A stretch of 64,000 nt of DNA from Azorinus chamasolen (taxonomy: Eukaryota; Mollusca; Bivalvia; Cardiida; Solecurtidae). Position numbers and translations under genes: made by a program. Each line of letters starts with the position of its first letter. Position 1 is the stretch's first letter. The DNA is taken from positions 61,067,071 through 61,131,070 of the forward strand of contig OY755241.1 of the NCBI GenBank assembly GCA_963576725.1. The letters are read 5' to 3'. Of this stretch, positions 1-12,500 are shown piece after piece. The notes beneath the pieces are model-generated. The model was not told the DNA's origin. It worked only from the letters and a program-made list of their open reading frames with translations, and did not search any database.

Positions 1-205
1 CTACACCTTTGCAAACAGAGTAGACCCATATCAGATGGCACATGTAGGATCCGTTTGACCAGGGTCTGTTCTGTTTACTTATAATATACATATGATTCTA
101 TAATTTCTGCAACCAATTTTTGTGTCCATGTGCTATTATTACAATTAATCTTATTAATACTCATGCTGTCATGTTTTCTTACATATTCATGGAGTAAAGG
201 GTTAA
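1..205. mobile_element. Palindromic MITE, family A, cut by window edge
   Basis: 'tttgcaaacagagtagaccc' at 9-28 and right edge GGAGTAAAGGGTTAA ending at 205. Confidence 0.6.
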
Positions 206-548
206 AATACAGAAAATTGGTGGCATGGAAAACCAGATCTATACATACTGAAACAGTTGAGATCATGATCACAACAGCTTGTACTGGATTTCTTTGACAT
301 GTGTCTATATTATCATTGTTTGCATGAATAGCATTTGAAATTATTTATAGTATGGACATTGTGCAGGCTCAGAATTTATCAAACTTTTTTTCCAGCCAGT
401 TTATTCTCATCATCTGATTGATCAGATTTTGCTCCACTCAAACCCTGAACAATCAGATATTAGAATAAGCTTATGCTTTGTAATATCATACTAAAAGTGA
501 TCAGTATATTATCATCTGGAAATAAGATTTTAGTTTTGTATCATATAT

Positions 549-690
549 AAATAATTTCTCAAGTTATATGTTGCACAAATTAAACGGAGCCTGATCTTAT
601 GTACTGCATATGTGTATTTTATATATATTTCTCAAGTTATATGTTGCACAAATTAAACGGAGCCTGATCTTATGTACTGCATATGTGTAT
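549..690 (+). repeat. Tandem duplication, ~73-bp unit
   Basis: 'tttctcaagttatatgttgc' occurs at about 555 and 630; both copies run to 'gcatatgtgtat'. Confidence 0.85.
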
Positions 691-921
691 TAACTCATTC
701 TCTCCTAATGACGCCTTATTGCGCCTATTTGTAAACTTTATGTTTTGAAACCATTGTGATAAATAGAGAATTTGCTCCTATGGAGCAAATTCTCTATTTA
801 TCACAATGGTTTCAAAACTACACTAAAAATTAAATGTTTCCTTTTCTATAATTAATGCTCCTTTTCGGTAGATTTATTCAAAGAGACTGGGTCTAAAGTA
901 GCCTTGGAGAGAATGAGTTAA
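690..921. mobile_element. Palindromic MITE, family B
   Basis: TTAACTCATTCTCTCC … GGAGAGAATGAGTTAA, perfect 16-bp terminal inverted repeat with TTAA at both edges, and a large central palindrome around GCTCCTATGGAGC. 232 bp. Confidence 0.8.
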
Positions 922-1071
922 ATATTCATTGTTATTCAGGGCTCAAATCATGTATAATCTAGTAAAATTCACCCGACGTTGCTGACCTCTAATTATCATA
1001 ATTTCACACTATGCTGGGTTTCTATATATATATTCAATAGTTTCTGGGAATAATTTATTCAAGAGAACACA

Positions 1072-1155
1072 TGGTATATCCAGGTATACCAGGTTAAATA
1101 TCATTAACCACTGATACCTGGATATACCAGGTTAAATATCATTAACCACTGATAA
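1072..1155 (+). repeat. Tandem duplication, ~43-bp unit
   Basis: 'ggtataccaggttaaatatc' followed by 'attaaccactgata', twice in a row. Confidence 0.8.
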
Positions 1156-1164
1156 ATTTAATGA

Positions 1165-1245
1165 TGGTAGCTCAGACGGTTGTTTTGAGGATTTATAATT
1201 ATTTTATCATTCGATCAGGTGTTCGAACCCCATTCTAGTCAAAAT
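1165..1245 (+). repeat. tRNA-like sequence, degenerate
   Basis: GGTAGCTCAGACGG (A box) and GTGTTCGAACC (B box). Probably an old SINE head. Confidence 0.35.
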
Positions 1246-2372
1246 AATTATCTTGGTTTCTCATTTATTTCTTCACCAGACCTCACCTTGTAATCACTCT
1301 TTATAATCGTATCAGTGCAATGAAGGGTAAAAGAACGACAACAAGCTATTTTGGCATGTATAAATGTAATGTAAAATATGAAACAATCTTCATGTAACAT
1401 GAAAATAGACATTGAAAATAGTGTAGACTGTAATAGTATGACATCTCATTAGGATCCAAATTGTTTGTTACTACGACTGTTTCTTGAAATAAAAATGAAT
1501 ATAAAAATGGAAAATAGTAGCAGATGAAACACTTTGCAGATGACAAAATTTTACTATTTATTATTTTACTCTGCTGTGCACTTGCATACCAAATAGTACT
1601 ACTCCTCTTGGGTCTACACTGTTGATATGTTTGCCATTTCATTGTTTATATATGAAGTACAAAACTGTACAGAACAAATCATAAACATGCAACAATTATA
1701 GTAAGCTTCAGTTCTAAATATTCATAATAATCAGCACAGTAGCTAATAAGTTCAAAATTGTAGGTGAATGTGGGGTTGTTTGGATCATTATATTGAGAAA
1801 CGGTGAACAGAGCTCCAGATAAGAGGCGTAAATTTTCAAATATAACTTCTTTATTTCTCCACCAAACCCTATTTTATGATCACTGTTTAGTACGATACTA
1901 AAGAGTGGTCACAACATAGCACTTGGTGGAGAAATGACGGTTTTAGTATTTGAGTATGCATCGTCATCTGTAGCTCTGTCAGTTATATAGAATCTAAGAT
2001 TGGTCAACTCCGTTTGAACTTGTGTGCATTTATTGTCATTATATTTTCTTATTACTCACCCTGTGCATTAAAGAAAGAAACAAAGTATACACACATGTAC
2101 ATGTTTGTTGCTTTATACTTGTTAGTCCCTGTATTTGCTTATAAACTGCGGAAGGAAATGCTTACGTACAACCTCTTACAGCAACCATGTAATAATAGGA
2201 CTACTAATGCATAAAAAAAGTAAATACAGAAAGCTCCTGCTGTCTGCTTTCACCGGAATCAATTAGTTTTATTAGATTCCCTTTGAGTGGTTGGTTTACA
2301 GAGGTTTTACAAAACATTTAATCAAGGTTAGCCCTTTATATAGATAACACTGAAATCAAACTGCTTCAGCAG

Positions 2373-2433
2373 TTCGGCTCTATATGACCATCAGTGTCGA
2401 TGGGCCGTAAAACACCATTCATTCATTCATTCA
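2373..2433 (+). mobile_element. LINE copy N1, 61-bp tail-only insertion
   Basis: Only the last 61 bp of the 3' UTR and the ATTC repeats, flanked by TTCAGCAG at 2365-2372 and 2434-2441. Confidence 0.85.
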
Positions 2434-2441
2434 TTCAGCAG

Positions 2442-2999
2442 CAGCCATGTTGTCTGGATCTGCTCCGTGTGTTTATATTAGGCTAATGTAGAATACATTA
2501 TAGTTTCTGGATGTGTTTGTGTGCCATTTATAAATTAAGTTCACAATTTCATTATTTCGCACATGAATATTATGAAAGGGTTCAATTATTTCCAATGAAT
2601 TTGTTTGCAAGAAATAAGTGACAATGGGACCATAAAGGTCCTGTGTCACTTACCCTAGTTACCACTAGTCTATGAAGATGCTGAGTACTATGTAACATTG
2701 GTAAATAAAATTTTGAATGATACAGGGAACTACAGACTTACAAGTATTTGTCTATACAATGACATAACTACAAAGCGTCTGGTCTCGCTAGGCCTGCAAT
2801 ACGAATTTACCAAGACCTTATGGCCACACACATTCGTATAAAGTATAATAAATATCCCTGAAGAAACAAAGGTGCTAAAATGTATATAAATCTAGACTGA
2901 TTATGTCCACTGTCAAACACAACCACCATCTAATGGCCATATACATGACTACCATAATTTAAATGTGGATCGACTGATGATCTACATTTGATAATCAGT
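2442..2999. other. No gene seen
   Basis: AT-rich, no repeat family recognised. The downstream end of the 13-exon gene's transcript may fall here. Confidence 0.4.
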
Positions 3000-3228
3000 T
3001 TAACTCATTCCCTCCTAGATTATTTTTAGACCAATCCTTTTGGAGAAAAAATCTACCGAAAAGGAGCATTTACTAGAGAAAAGGAGACTCTTAGAATTGT
3101 GTAGTTTTGAAAACATTGTGATAAATAGAGCATTTGCTCCTATGGAGCAAATGCTCTATTTATCATAATGGTTTCAAAATGTGTCTTACAGAGGCGCCAA
3201 AATGCGTCACTAGGAGGGAATGTGTTAA
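3000..3228. mobile_element. Palindromic MITE, family B
   Basis: TTAACTCATTCCCTCC … GGAGGGAATGTGTTAA with the same centre (GCATTTGCTCCTATGGAGC). 60 bp beyond the stop codon of the 13-exon gene. Confidence 0.78.
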
Positions 3229-3287
3229 ACTAACCTTGAGCACTTTTTGCTCAGGTGAGCTAGTATACAATGTTGGACAAGAAAAAG

Positions 3288-3549
3288 TTAGTGTTCTGTT
3301 TCCTTTGCAAATCTGGACACGTGCTGTTGTACTAGCTCTTGGGTTGGCGGGGGAGCAACTGGGGCTAGATGTCTGCTGATCCGCCGTGGATCATCAGCTT
3401 CCAACTCTTTTGACGCCATGCCAACCTTGTCATTGAGGCGCATTACCAGTGCATTCTGTGCCATAGTTCTTATGTGCTGGTATGACTTTTCCACTTTCAG
3501 TGGAAACACTGACCATCTTCCACTTTTTTTGTTGTAGTATCTATTGTAG
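3288..3549 (-). CDS. Exon 13 of transposase-like gene (stop codon)
   Basis: Last exon after TTGATTTCCAG. It encodes residues 667-752, beginning YNRYYNKKSGRW and ending with a charged, proline-containing tail; TAA stop at 3290-3288. A palindromic TTAA-edged MITE (3000-3228) lies 60 bp beyond the stop and may be part of the 3' UTR. No clear minus-strand AATAAA was found nearby. Confidence 0.85.
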
Positions 3550-6500
3550 CTGGAAATCAATAAATGCAGATGCTTGTTAAAATTATCATTGCAGTTGGTA
3601 TTATACTACTCATTTATAATGTTTGATATGAAAGAAAATAAGAACTGGTACTATCTGACTAGAAGGGAGGTGGCAACATATTTACTTTACCCTTACATGA
3701 TAAATATTCATAAAACCAATACTTTCATTACACAATATGGGCTGTGGGAGTGCCATAAACAAGGAAAATGCACTAGGTGAATAAACAGTCTGAATCCGAC
3801 TGAGAACTGATCTTGCAGAGAATATTCGAAACCACTGCATGACTAACTTAAAACGTTAACCAATTGTAGCGCTGCATGATCAACTCACTCCATGTGTGAC
3901 GCCCGTTGTATTACAGCCCAGTTTGTAGACTATGGTCGAAATAGCCATCAACTAGCCCGTTTCATTTTCTATGGCACTTTTAGGGTTGTCTGATAAAAAA
4001 AATCTTCAATTTTCGCTCCTTAAAATTGTTTGTTATGAAACTTGTTTACTACAATAAATATGACACTTGCTAAAGCTCAAGTCATATTATTACAGTAAAC
4101 TCGTTTAACCCTTTCTATTATATAAATGTGTTTTCACGCATTAGCAAACAGAGTAGACAGAGATCAGACGGCTCTTATAGATCTGTTTGCTTATGACATT
4201 TGTATCGAAAATGGCTACAATGTTCCACCATCCATATATCATAACAACTATTTTGTCCATGAATATTCATTAGGTCTAGAATTTTGAACAAAATATAGAA
4301 CATGGAAAGGATAAGAAAAACTATTTGTAATGAACACTCATGTAAAATACTCCATTTCTTTGCTATTCACACCCCCAGCTCCTTTAAACATCTTTGCAAA
4401 TCCTTTAACAGCCATCGGATCTGTTTGCTTATGGAATCATAAAACGTTTGACAAAACTGTTTCTACCAATACCAAAAACTCCTTTTGAACAAAAATTGTG
4501 ATATGACAGCAATTAAACCCAATGAACACCTCGTTCATCCAGTTCTATGGGTGCTTTGATTTTTATTTGGTGATTTACACAGATCCATTTATCTGTACTT
4601 TGATGTATAAATGGATGGATTCTTGAATTGTGTTTGAATTACATCAGATTCATGTATGGGACTTACATAATACTACCGTCTTTGTTTTTCCTCAATGCCC
4701 TTTCAACATTACAGTTGTGGTCAATGGCAGCAAGCAGATTTCTCATCCTGTACACTGGAGGTTTATATGAGTACCTTTTTGCACAGTACATCAGAATGAG
4801 CTGGTTGAAAACCTCTAGTTCTGCTGTACTTCTACAAAATTCAATGTGAATAGGAATTTGAGACCACATAATCTGTAAGCTAAAAAGTTAGAGTCTGATA
4901 TATGAATAATAACGACAATATTAATAATAGAGAATTATAATTATAACAAGATGTGTTTGTGAAACACTATGCCCCGATCATCACAAATATAAATTTGACC
5001 CATAATATGACCTTGACCTTAATAAGTTTACCCTAAAAATAATCGCCTCCTAAACTTGCACATACATGGCAAGTTTGAAGTATGGATGTGCAATTGTTAC
5101 AAAATTATGGCCAACGTTAAGTTGTCCACAAACAGGCCAAAACCAATATCCCCCCCCCCCCCCCCCCCGATCGGTGGGGCATAAAATGAATGGAAAGCTG
5201 CAACAACTCAACAATAGTAATTCCAACAAATAAAGACTTAATTTATTAGAGCAATGTCATTGATTAGCAAATTTGTACAGATATTTTTTGTGAAGCAGTA
5301 TATCAAGTTAGACTGCAGACAACATCTCAGGGTGCTACCTTTGAGCCTGGACACACCCCTTGGGCGAAAACACAATGTGCTCAATATGAACACAACATAA
5401 CTATACCAATTCATAATTTCTAGTTTCGCTAATTGACCAAGTTTTAATGTCCAGCCTTGATCACATGTAGAAGATAATTACCTAAAATTCAAAAGGTAGT
5501 GGATTCTGTTCAAGAACCGTTTGTCCAACATGACACTTGCCAAAGCAGACAGGGCCTCTCCATCTGCATTTTTATCTAACCATGGCTTATTACGCGTATC
5601 TTCCATTAAAGGTCCATGCTGACATTGGTTTACCCCATCACCATGCGCAAGCACCCAACTGTGCTGGTTTGTAATGTGGTGAAGGAGACTTCTCCAAATG
5701 GACTGAAAATTTTAATAATAACATGTATGCACATCAAGTCTTTACTGGCACTTTACTGTGTATATCAACCCCTCTCCTACATTTTTCATCAGATTTATTA
5801 TATTAATAAGAACTACTTTCAACCGATATCAATCTTGGTCCATCCTTAATGCGATCTTAATATGCCGAATTACTCCCCTATTCCACCATGTCTTCTACTG
5901 TCCAATTTGAATAACCGTAGTAAAATGTCAGACTTGCATAAATCAACCGATTTGGATCTCCAGTTGAATTGGGAGACTGTATTTAAATCAGAACACTGAA
6001 CATAAATACCTCAAATGTTCATATGAAGTAGTATGAAAACCTGTTTTTGAACAAGATGTGTTTGTGAAATACTATGCCCATCCTCACCAATTTGACCTTT
6101 GATCCTGAAGGATGACACTGAGGGCTGTTCCATTTAAATGTGTAGGGGGGGGGGGGGGGGAAGGAAGGCACAGTGCATAATTAAATAACGTCTGTGGTTG
6201 GGTGGTCGAATTTGAAAGTGCCTTTCTGCACCCCCTGCACTTTATAGGTCACCCATCAAAATATGCAGCTTCATGACATATCAAGTCTCTATATCTACTG
6301 ATTCAAAAGTTATGGTCAATGTTAAGTTAGTGATGTGACCTATATATTTGACCTCTGACCTTGAAGTATGACCTTGACATGCCACCCCTCAAATGGTGCG
6401 GCTCTGTGAGATACATATGCATTCCAAATATCAAGTCTCTATCTGTACTAGGTAAAAAAGTTATAACCAATGTAAAGTTGGTGACAAACTGACAGAAAGG

Positions 6501-9500
6501 GCAAAAACAATATTCCCCCACCCCCGGATCTGAAAGGGAAAAAACACAAATATACAGATCAAACGTCCATTACCAGTGTAAACATTCTTACTTGTATCAT
6601 TATTGCATATGTTTTTTATGTTTTAATATTTAAACTAATACTATCAATTCAAGTTACATCCCTAAATGTTACAGAATACACCTTGACCATTTCCTGTGGT
6701 TTTTATTGTTATGAAATCCATCAGGTATCATAAAAGCTAAACCAGGCAGATTCTTACCATGAATTCCGGATAAGAGTTGGCTTGTTTACAGCAGAACCAG
6801 AAGTGGTTAACAATGTCCTTGGACCATTTCAACAGCACATTACAGCCTTTTCTCTGTCCGACCTAAATATACAAAATACTTCTAAAACATGTCATTGACC
6901 CTTTACCCTTTAATCCATAGGTTCCTATGCAACCAGGGTAGATTCAGACTTTATGGCTCCTGTAGGTGCCATAGGGTCAGGGTCTGCTCATTTGCTGATG
7001 TAATAATAGAGATATGATGCTTAATTTTCTGCAAATGCCGAAATTCATGTAACATTATAAACAACACAGATCCAATTAATATTCAAGATGACATTGTGTC
7101 CTAAATCCTGACAAATAATATACCCTACATGTATATGGTTACTAATGTGGCTACATTATCTATGCACAAGCATATAAAAGCCCAACATTTTATTGAATGC
7201 AGACTACTAAATTGATGGAACTGTAAAATAGGTTTCCCGAAGAACACATGTAATGTCCTGCTTTTCCCTTTTGCCATTTCAAGGTCATGGTTAAGGATTA
7301 TAACCAATGAAAGAGTACCGTACGGCAATGGTTTCAGAAGATTTGGTATCTTTCATCATTGTCATTTATGAAACTTATATCCACAAGTTCAGTAGAGTGC
7401 CATAATGTATACCATATATCAACATCTACAAACATTTTCTGACAGGGAAATTAATATGTTCCCCCCTGTCTTACAATAGCAATCAAACTTCAAAATGCAA
7501 TTTAATTCTTTGAAGAAAAAAGACAGTCTATCTCGGCACACTTTTAGAGATTTTCTTTCAAGTAAATTGTTCACACAGAATGGTGGCCCCAACAGACAAT
7601 GATGGTCACAATACAATTACTACAGCTCACATTGAGCATTTTGTGCTCAGAAAAGATAAAACAAAATACGTGTATCTAACCTTTAATATCTTTTTCCCAA
7701 GATTTTTCGCAGCATGCCAAATGTCATTCGAATGCTTGATGTTGGGATACTGTGTTCCTGCCCAGACAAAGATAAATAATTGAATTATTTCTTGTCGCCA
7801 ATATACGGCAAATAATATATTTTTATGTCTAAAAGTATAGTACCAGATCCGTCATTTAGCCTTACCCCCTAATTGCAAACAATGATAAATGGATAAAAGT
7901 CCGATTATGTACATGGCACATGATAATTCATTTTTCAAGCCAATTAGAAATGAAGCAGAAAATGCATTGTGGTTACATGTATACTAATGAAATTGGTATT
8001 AATTTTTTGGTATGAACTTATCTTCATTAACACTCACTGAGAACAGTATCAGTGATCTGCTTCATTACAGTTTATTGTGGCATATGTTTTTTTTTGCCGG
8101 GGAGTCTTATCCTCTGCCCCATTTAATCTTCTCTCTGGAGAATATATCTAAATGGTGTAGAGATGTCAGAGTTTACCTATCCATAAGGTTAATTGGTGTA
8201 AAATGTGATAATGTCATACAATAACAACATGGGAAACAATTGTACTGACATTTACAGTGTGTACTAAGTCAGAAATCATGTAGAGGTGCCTCTGTTCATG
8301 ATCTGAATTTTTTGTCTGCTCTAACAAAATTAGCTTTTATTTTTTAATACTGAATTTACAACATAGTTAACAGTGAAGAACCATTAAACTTATAAACAAG
8401 AGTGTTCGGAGGAACACGTGTGTCACCTGCTGGCAGCTGACAAAAAAACTTAAAATAAAAAGGGGAATAACTCAAAAAAATATTCATACTAGAGTTGTGG
8501 CCCTTGTGCATGATACTTTCTCTCATCATGCTTGTTCCATGTGTGAAATTTGAAAGCTCTATAATGATTAGCTTAGAAATGACAGACAAAATAAGAAAGT
8601 GTTACAGACAGATAGACGACGGAAAAGTGATCCCTAAGTGACACACTGGCTCTCGGCAGGTGACATAAAAAGTACTCAAGGTATAAAGAGGGGGGAAAAC
8701 TGACACTGAATCTATCACCAAATATATGTGTCCTACAACAGTGTTTTGTATTTTTAGCTCACCAGAGCACAAAGTGCTCAGGGTGAGCTTTTGTGATCGC
8801 CTGATGTCCGTCGTCCGTCGTCCTGCGTCAACAATTTGAACCTTTAAAAATCTTCTCCTCTGAATCTACAGGGTTCTCAGCTTTCATCTTTGGTACATAG
8901 CATCACCTATAGGTCCTCTACAAAAGTTATATAAATAATGCCCCTGGGGTCAAAATTGGCCCCGCCCCAGGGGTTGAAAGTTTTCAATAGAAACATATAG
9001 TAAACCTTTGAAAATCTTCTCCTCTGAAACCAGAAGGTTCTTAGCTTTCATATTTGGCACATAGCATCATGTTCAGGTCCTCTACAAAAGTTATATAAAT
9101 TATGACCCTGGGGTCAAAATTGGCCCCGCCCCAGGGGTGGGAAGTTTTCAATAGAAACAAATAGTGAAATCTTTGAAAATCTTCTCCTCTGAAACTGGAA
9201 GGCTCTCATCTTTCATATTTGGCACAGAGCATCATGTTCAGGTCCTCTACAAAAGTTATATAAATTATGGCCCTGGGGTCAAAATTGGCCCCGCCCCAGG
9301 GGTGGGCAGTTTTCAATGGAAACAAATAGTGAAATCTTTGAAAATCTTCTCCTCTGAAACTGGAAGGCTCTCAGCTTTCATATTTGGCACAGATCATCAT
9401 GTTCAGGTCCTCTACAAAAGTTATATAAATTATGGCCCTGGGGTCAAAATTGGCCCCGCCCCAGGGGTGGGCAGTTTTCAATGGAAACAAATAGTGAAAT

Positions 9501-12500
9501 CTTTGAAAATCTTCTCCTCTGAAACTGGAAGGCTCTCAGCTTGCATATTTGGCACAGATCATCATGTTCAGGTCCTCTACAAAAGTTATATAAATTATGG
9601 CCCTGGGGTCGAAATTGGCCCCGCCCCAGGGGTGGGCATTTTTCAATAGAAATATATAGTGAAATCTTTGAAAATCTTCTCCTCTGAAACTGGAAGGCTC
9701 TCAGCTTTCATATTTGGCACATAGCATCATGATCAGGTCCTCTACAAAAGTTATATTAATTTTGACACTGGGGTCAATATTGGCCCCGCCCCAGGGGTGG
9801 GTAGTTTTCGGAATAGAAACAAATAGTGAAATCTTTGAAAATCTTCTCCTCTGAAACTGAAAGGTTCTCAGATATCATATTTGGCTCATAGCATCATGTT
9901 CAAGTCCTCTACAAAAGTTATATAAATTATGTCCCTGGGGTCAAAATTGGCCCGCCCCAGGGCCGGCTAGTTTTCTATAAAAGCATATAGTGAAAACTTT
10001 GAAAATCTTCTCCTCTGATTGTCTGGTGAGCGCTTCAGGGCCATTCTGGCCCTCTTGTTACAACTAACTATGGAATTATTATTATTATTATTTAGAAAAC
10101 CTTTAGCGTTAAAATTGTCTAACAATATGCAAGAAGCATGTACATGTATTGCCTCTAAAAACAAGAGCACATCTAGCAAACTAGCACTAACTTTCACTTA
10201 TCAACAATAAAATGCATTTTTATTAACTATTAATGTTTTAACTTACTCATAAGTGCACCTATTCCGAGATGTGCATCTGTCACAACTTCTGTCACTGTAA
10301 TCCCATTGTCCTCCATGTCTGCCATACACAACTGGAAACCGGCCTTTTCCATGTTCACAGACTTTCTATCAGTCTGTCTTTTGTCCAGAGTTTTGAGTGC
10401 CAATATTCTTTTGGTAGTGTTCTCCATTAGGGTATATGAACAATATTGAGCTGAATGCCCTGGTGAGTCCATACGACCATCACCTAAAAATCAAAGAGAC
10501 ACCTATAGTAGAAGATATGAAGTGCTTGCTGAATCTGGTTTGACAGACAAATATACAGCATAATATAATTGATCTAAAGTAAGATCACAGGCTGAATCTC
10601 CTAATCAGCAGCTGGTCCTGGTCTACACTGCAATATGATTAGAGAATAGTTTCAATATGATATTTTCCAGACAGTGGCTCATATACAAATGTGTATACAT
10701 TCCAAACTAATAATTACTAAAATCATGTTCACCTCCCTTCAGCATTTATTTCAGCTGTAAACCTGACAAATCTATGCAAGAAACAAACCAGAAAAGAAAG
10801 ATATACTATGTAACTAAGTCTTATCATATTCAGATATGTTACAGAGCGAGTATGCTTTCATTTAGGCTAGTAAAACTTACATGATAAATAGAACTATACA
10901 AATTCAACCAATTTTGTCAGCACATTCCTAACACTGCTGTTGGTCAGAACGCACTAGTTCAATAAAGTCATAAAGCACTAGTGTTTTTGAGCAGCATGCA
11001 CTGCAGACATGCTATAATCAATATGAATAAAACAACTTTTAGTGAGCAAGCTCCCATTCCCCATGCCACCACGTTCAAAGGTGGGAATGTGTCATTTGTT
11101 GGGAGAAGTGTTAGAATAAAAACAAGTTGTCACAGTCATGTGATAAATGTATACCCTGTGACCTTGACCTTTGACCCATGGACCAGGGAGATGAACCCGA
11201 CACAAGGTCTTTGTGTGGTGAACATTTGTGCCAGTTTATTTTGAAATACGTTCACAGCTAAAAAGTTATAGAAGGAACGCGAAATTTGGGACAGACTGAC
11301 GGAAGGACAGAAGGGCGGTCAATGCAGTTACTATATGCCCCCCATTGTGGGCATAAAAAGTGTGACAGACAGACAACAGAAAAGTGATCCCTATGTGACA
11401 CAATGACACTCGATAAAAAAAAGTTGGTTCCCCATGACAGATTTCTCTGAAATTCAGTCATCCAAGATATTATTCATGGCAAAATTTTGTGTATATATCA
11501 AAGTGTTATATCAAAGTGCTAGATCAGCGACAATGTAGTATGATAACCGGATTGATTGACAGATGGGTAAAAATACTCAGCACGCTTTTTTACACTCCTC
11601 TACAGCATATTCTATCATATAAAGCTCAAAATATACAAAACAGGGAAATATACTGATTACTCAATGATTCAAATTGTGATTTACATACCTAGAACAATCA
11701 AATCTCTGTCCCTGAACATTGCCATCACCTCATTCTGATGATCTCTCCAGTAGTTATCCACTGTTGGAATTAAATAAGTTGTCTGAATTCTATGAAAACT
11801 GGAAGCTGACAAGAACTTTAGGTTGAGTAGCTTTGCTAGTAGAGCAACCTTCCCGAAATTATTGCCGGAGTATGCAATGGATAGGGCACTGAGGAAGTCT
11901 CCACTATGTAAACGTCGGTTCAACACTGGCTGGGAGCACCATCTGTGCAGGATATGCCCTTTCTCACAAGTCTGAAATAACAAAGTAATGCTGTTTTTTC
12001 TACACCACTTTCACATGTCCTTAGTACATAAATATACATATTTATGTTATGAATTTGTTTCTTCAAATATAACTGATAAATAACAAGTTTCTGCTTTCAG
12101 GTCACAATAATGACAAGAATAACATATGATAACTAACATGTAATCCCACACTTACACCACAAATGTTATCATCCATATGCTGCATTGTTCACACATTAAA
12201 TTAATAGTATTTATATACTTGTAAGTTGAAAAAATACTTTCAGAGATTTCTGTTGACCTACAATTCGCCAATAACAAATCTGATGGCAACAAGGCTGTGA
12301 CAATACCTCAACCCAGAAACAGATGAGATAAGAATGAAATTTACAGGAGTGCAGAAGTGTGTCAAAAAACATGATGCAAAATTGCCCCAGATTTGACCCC
12401 GGCATTCGTGATGCCCTGGATAAAACCTTTGACCTTGACCTAATAAGTCACCCTAAAAATGTTCCACTCCATATGTTGCACAAGCATGTGAGTGAGTGAG

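Larger units (their letters stand above)
930..2360. other. No gene seen
   Basis: AT-rich, beyond the 3' end of the 13-exon gene. Holds the 43-bp duplication, a tRNA-like stretch and nothing else recognisable; the short open frames look random. Confidence 0.5.

Noticed and set aside
9164..9649. 161-codon open frame with three 55-residue repeats
   Set aside because: It is the HINE tandem core (165-bp period, divisible by three) read through; the frame starts at GTG and has no gene context.
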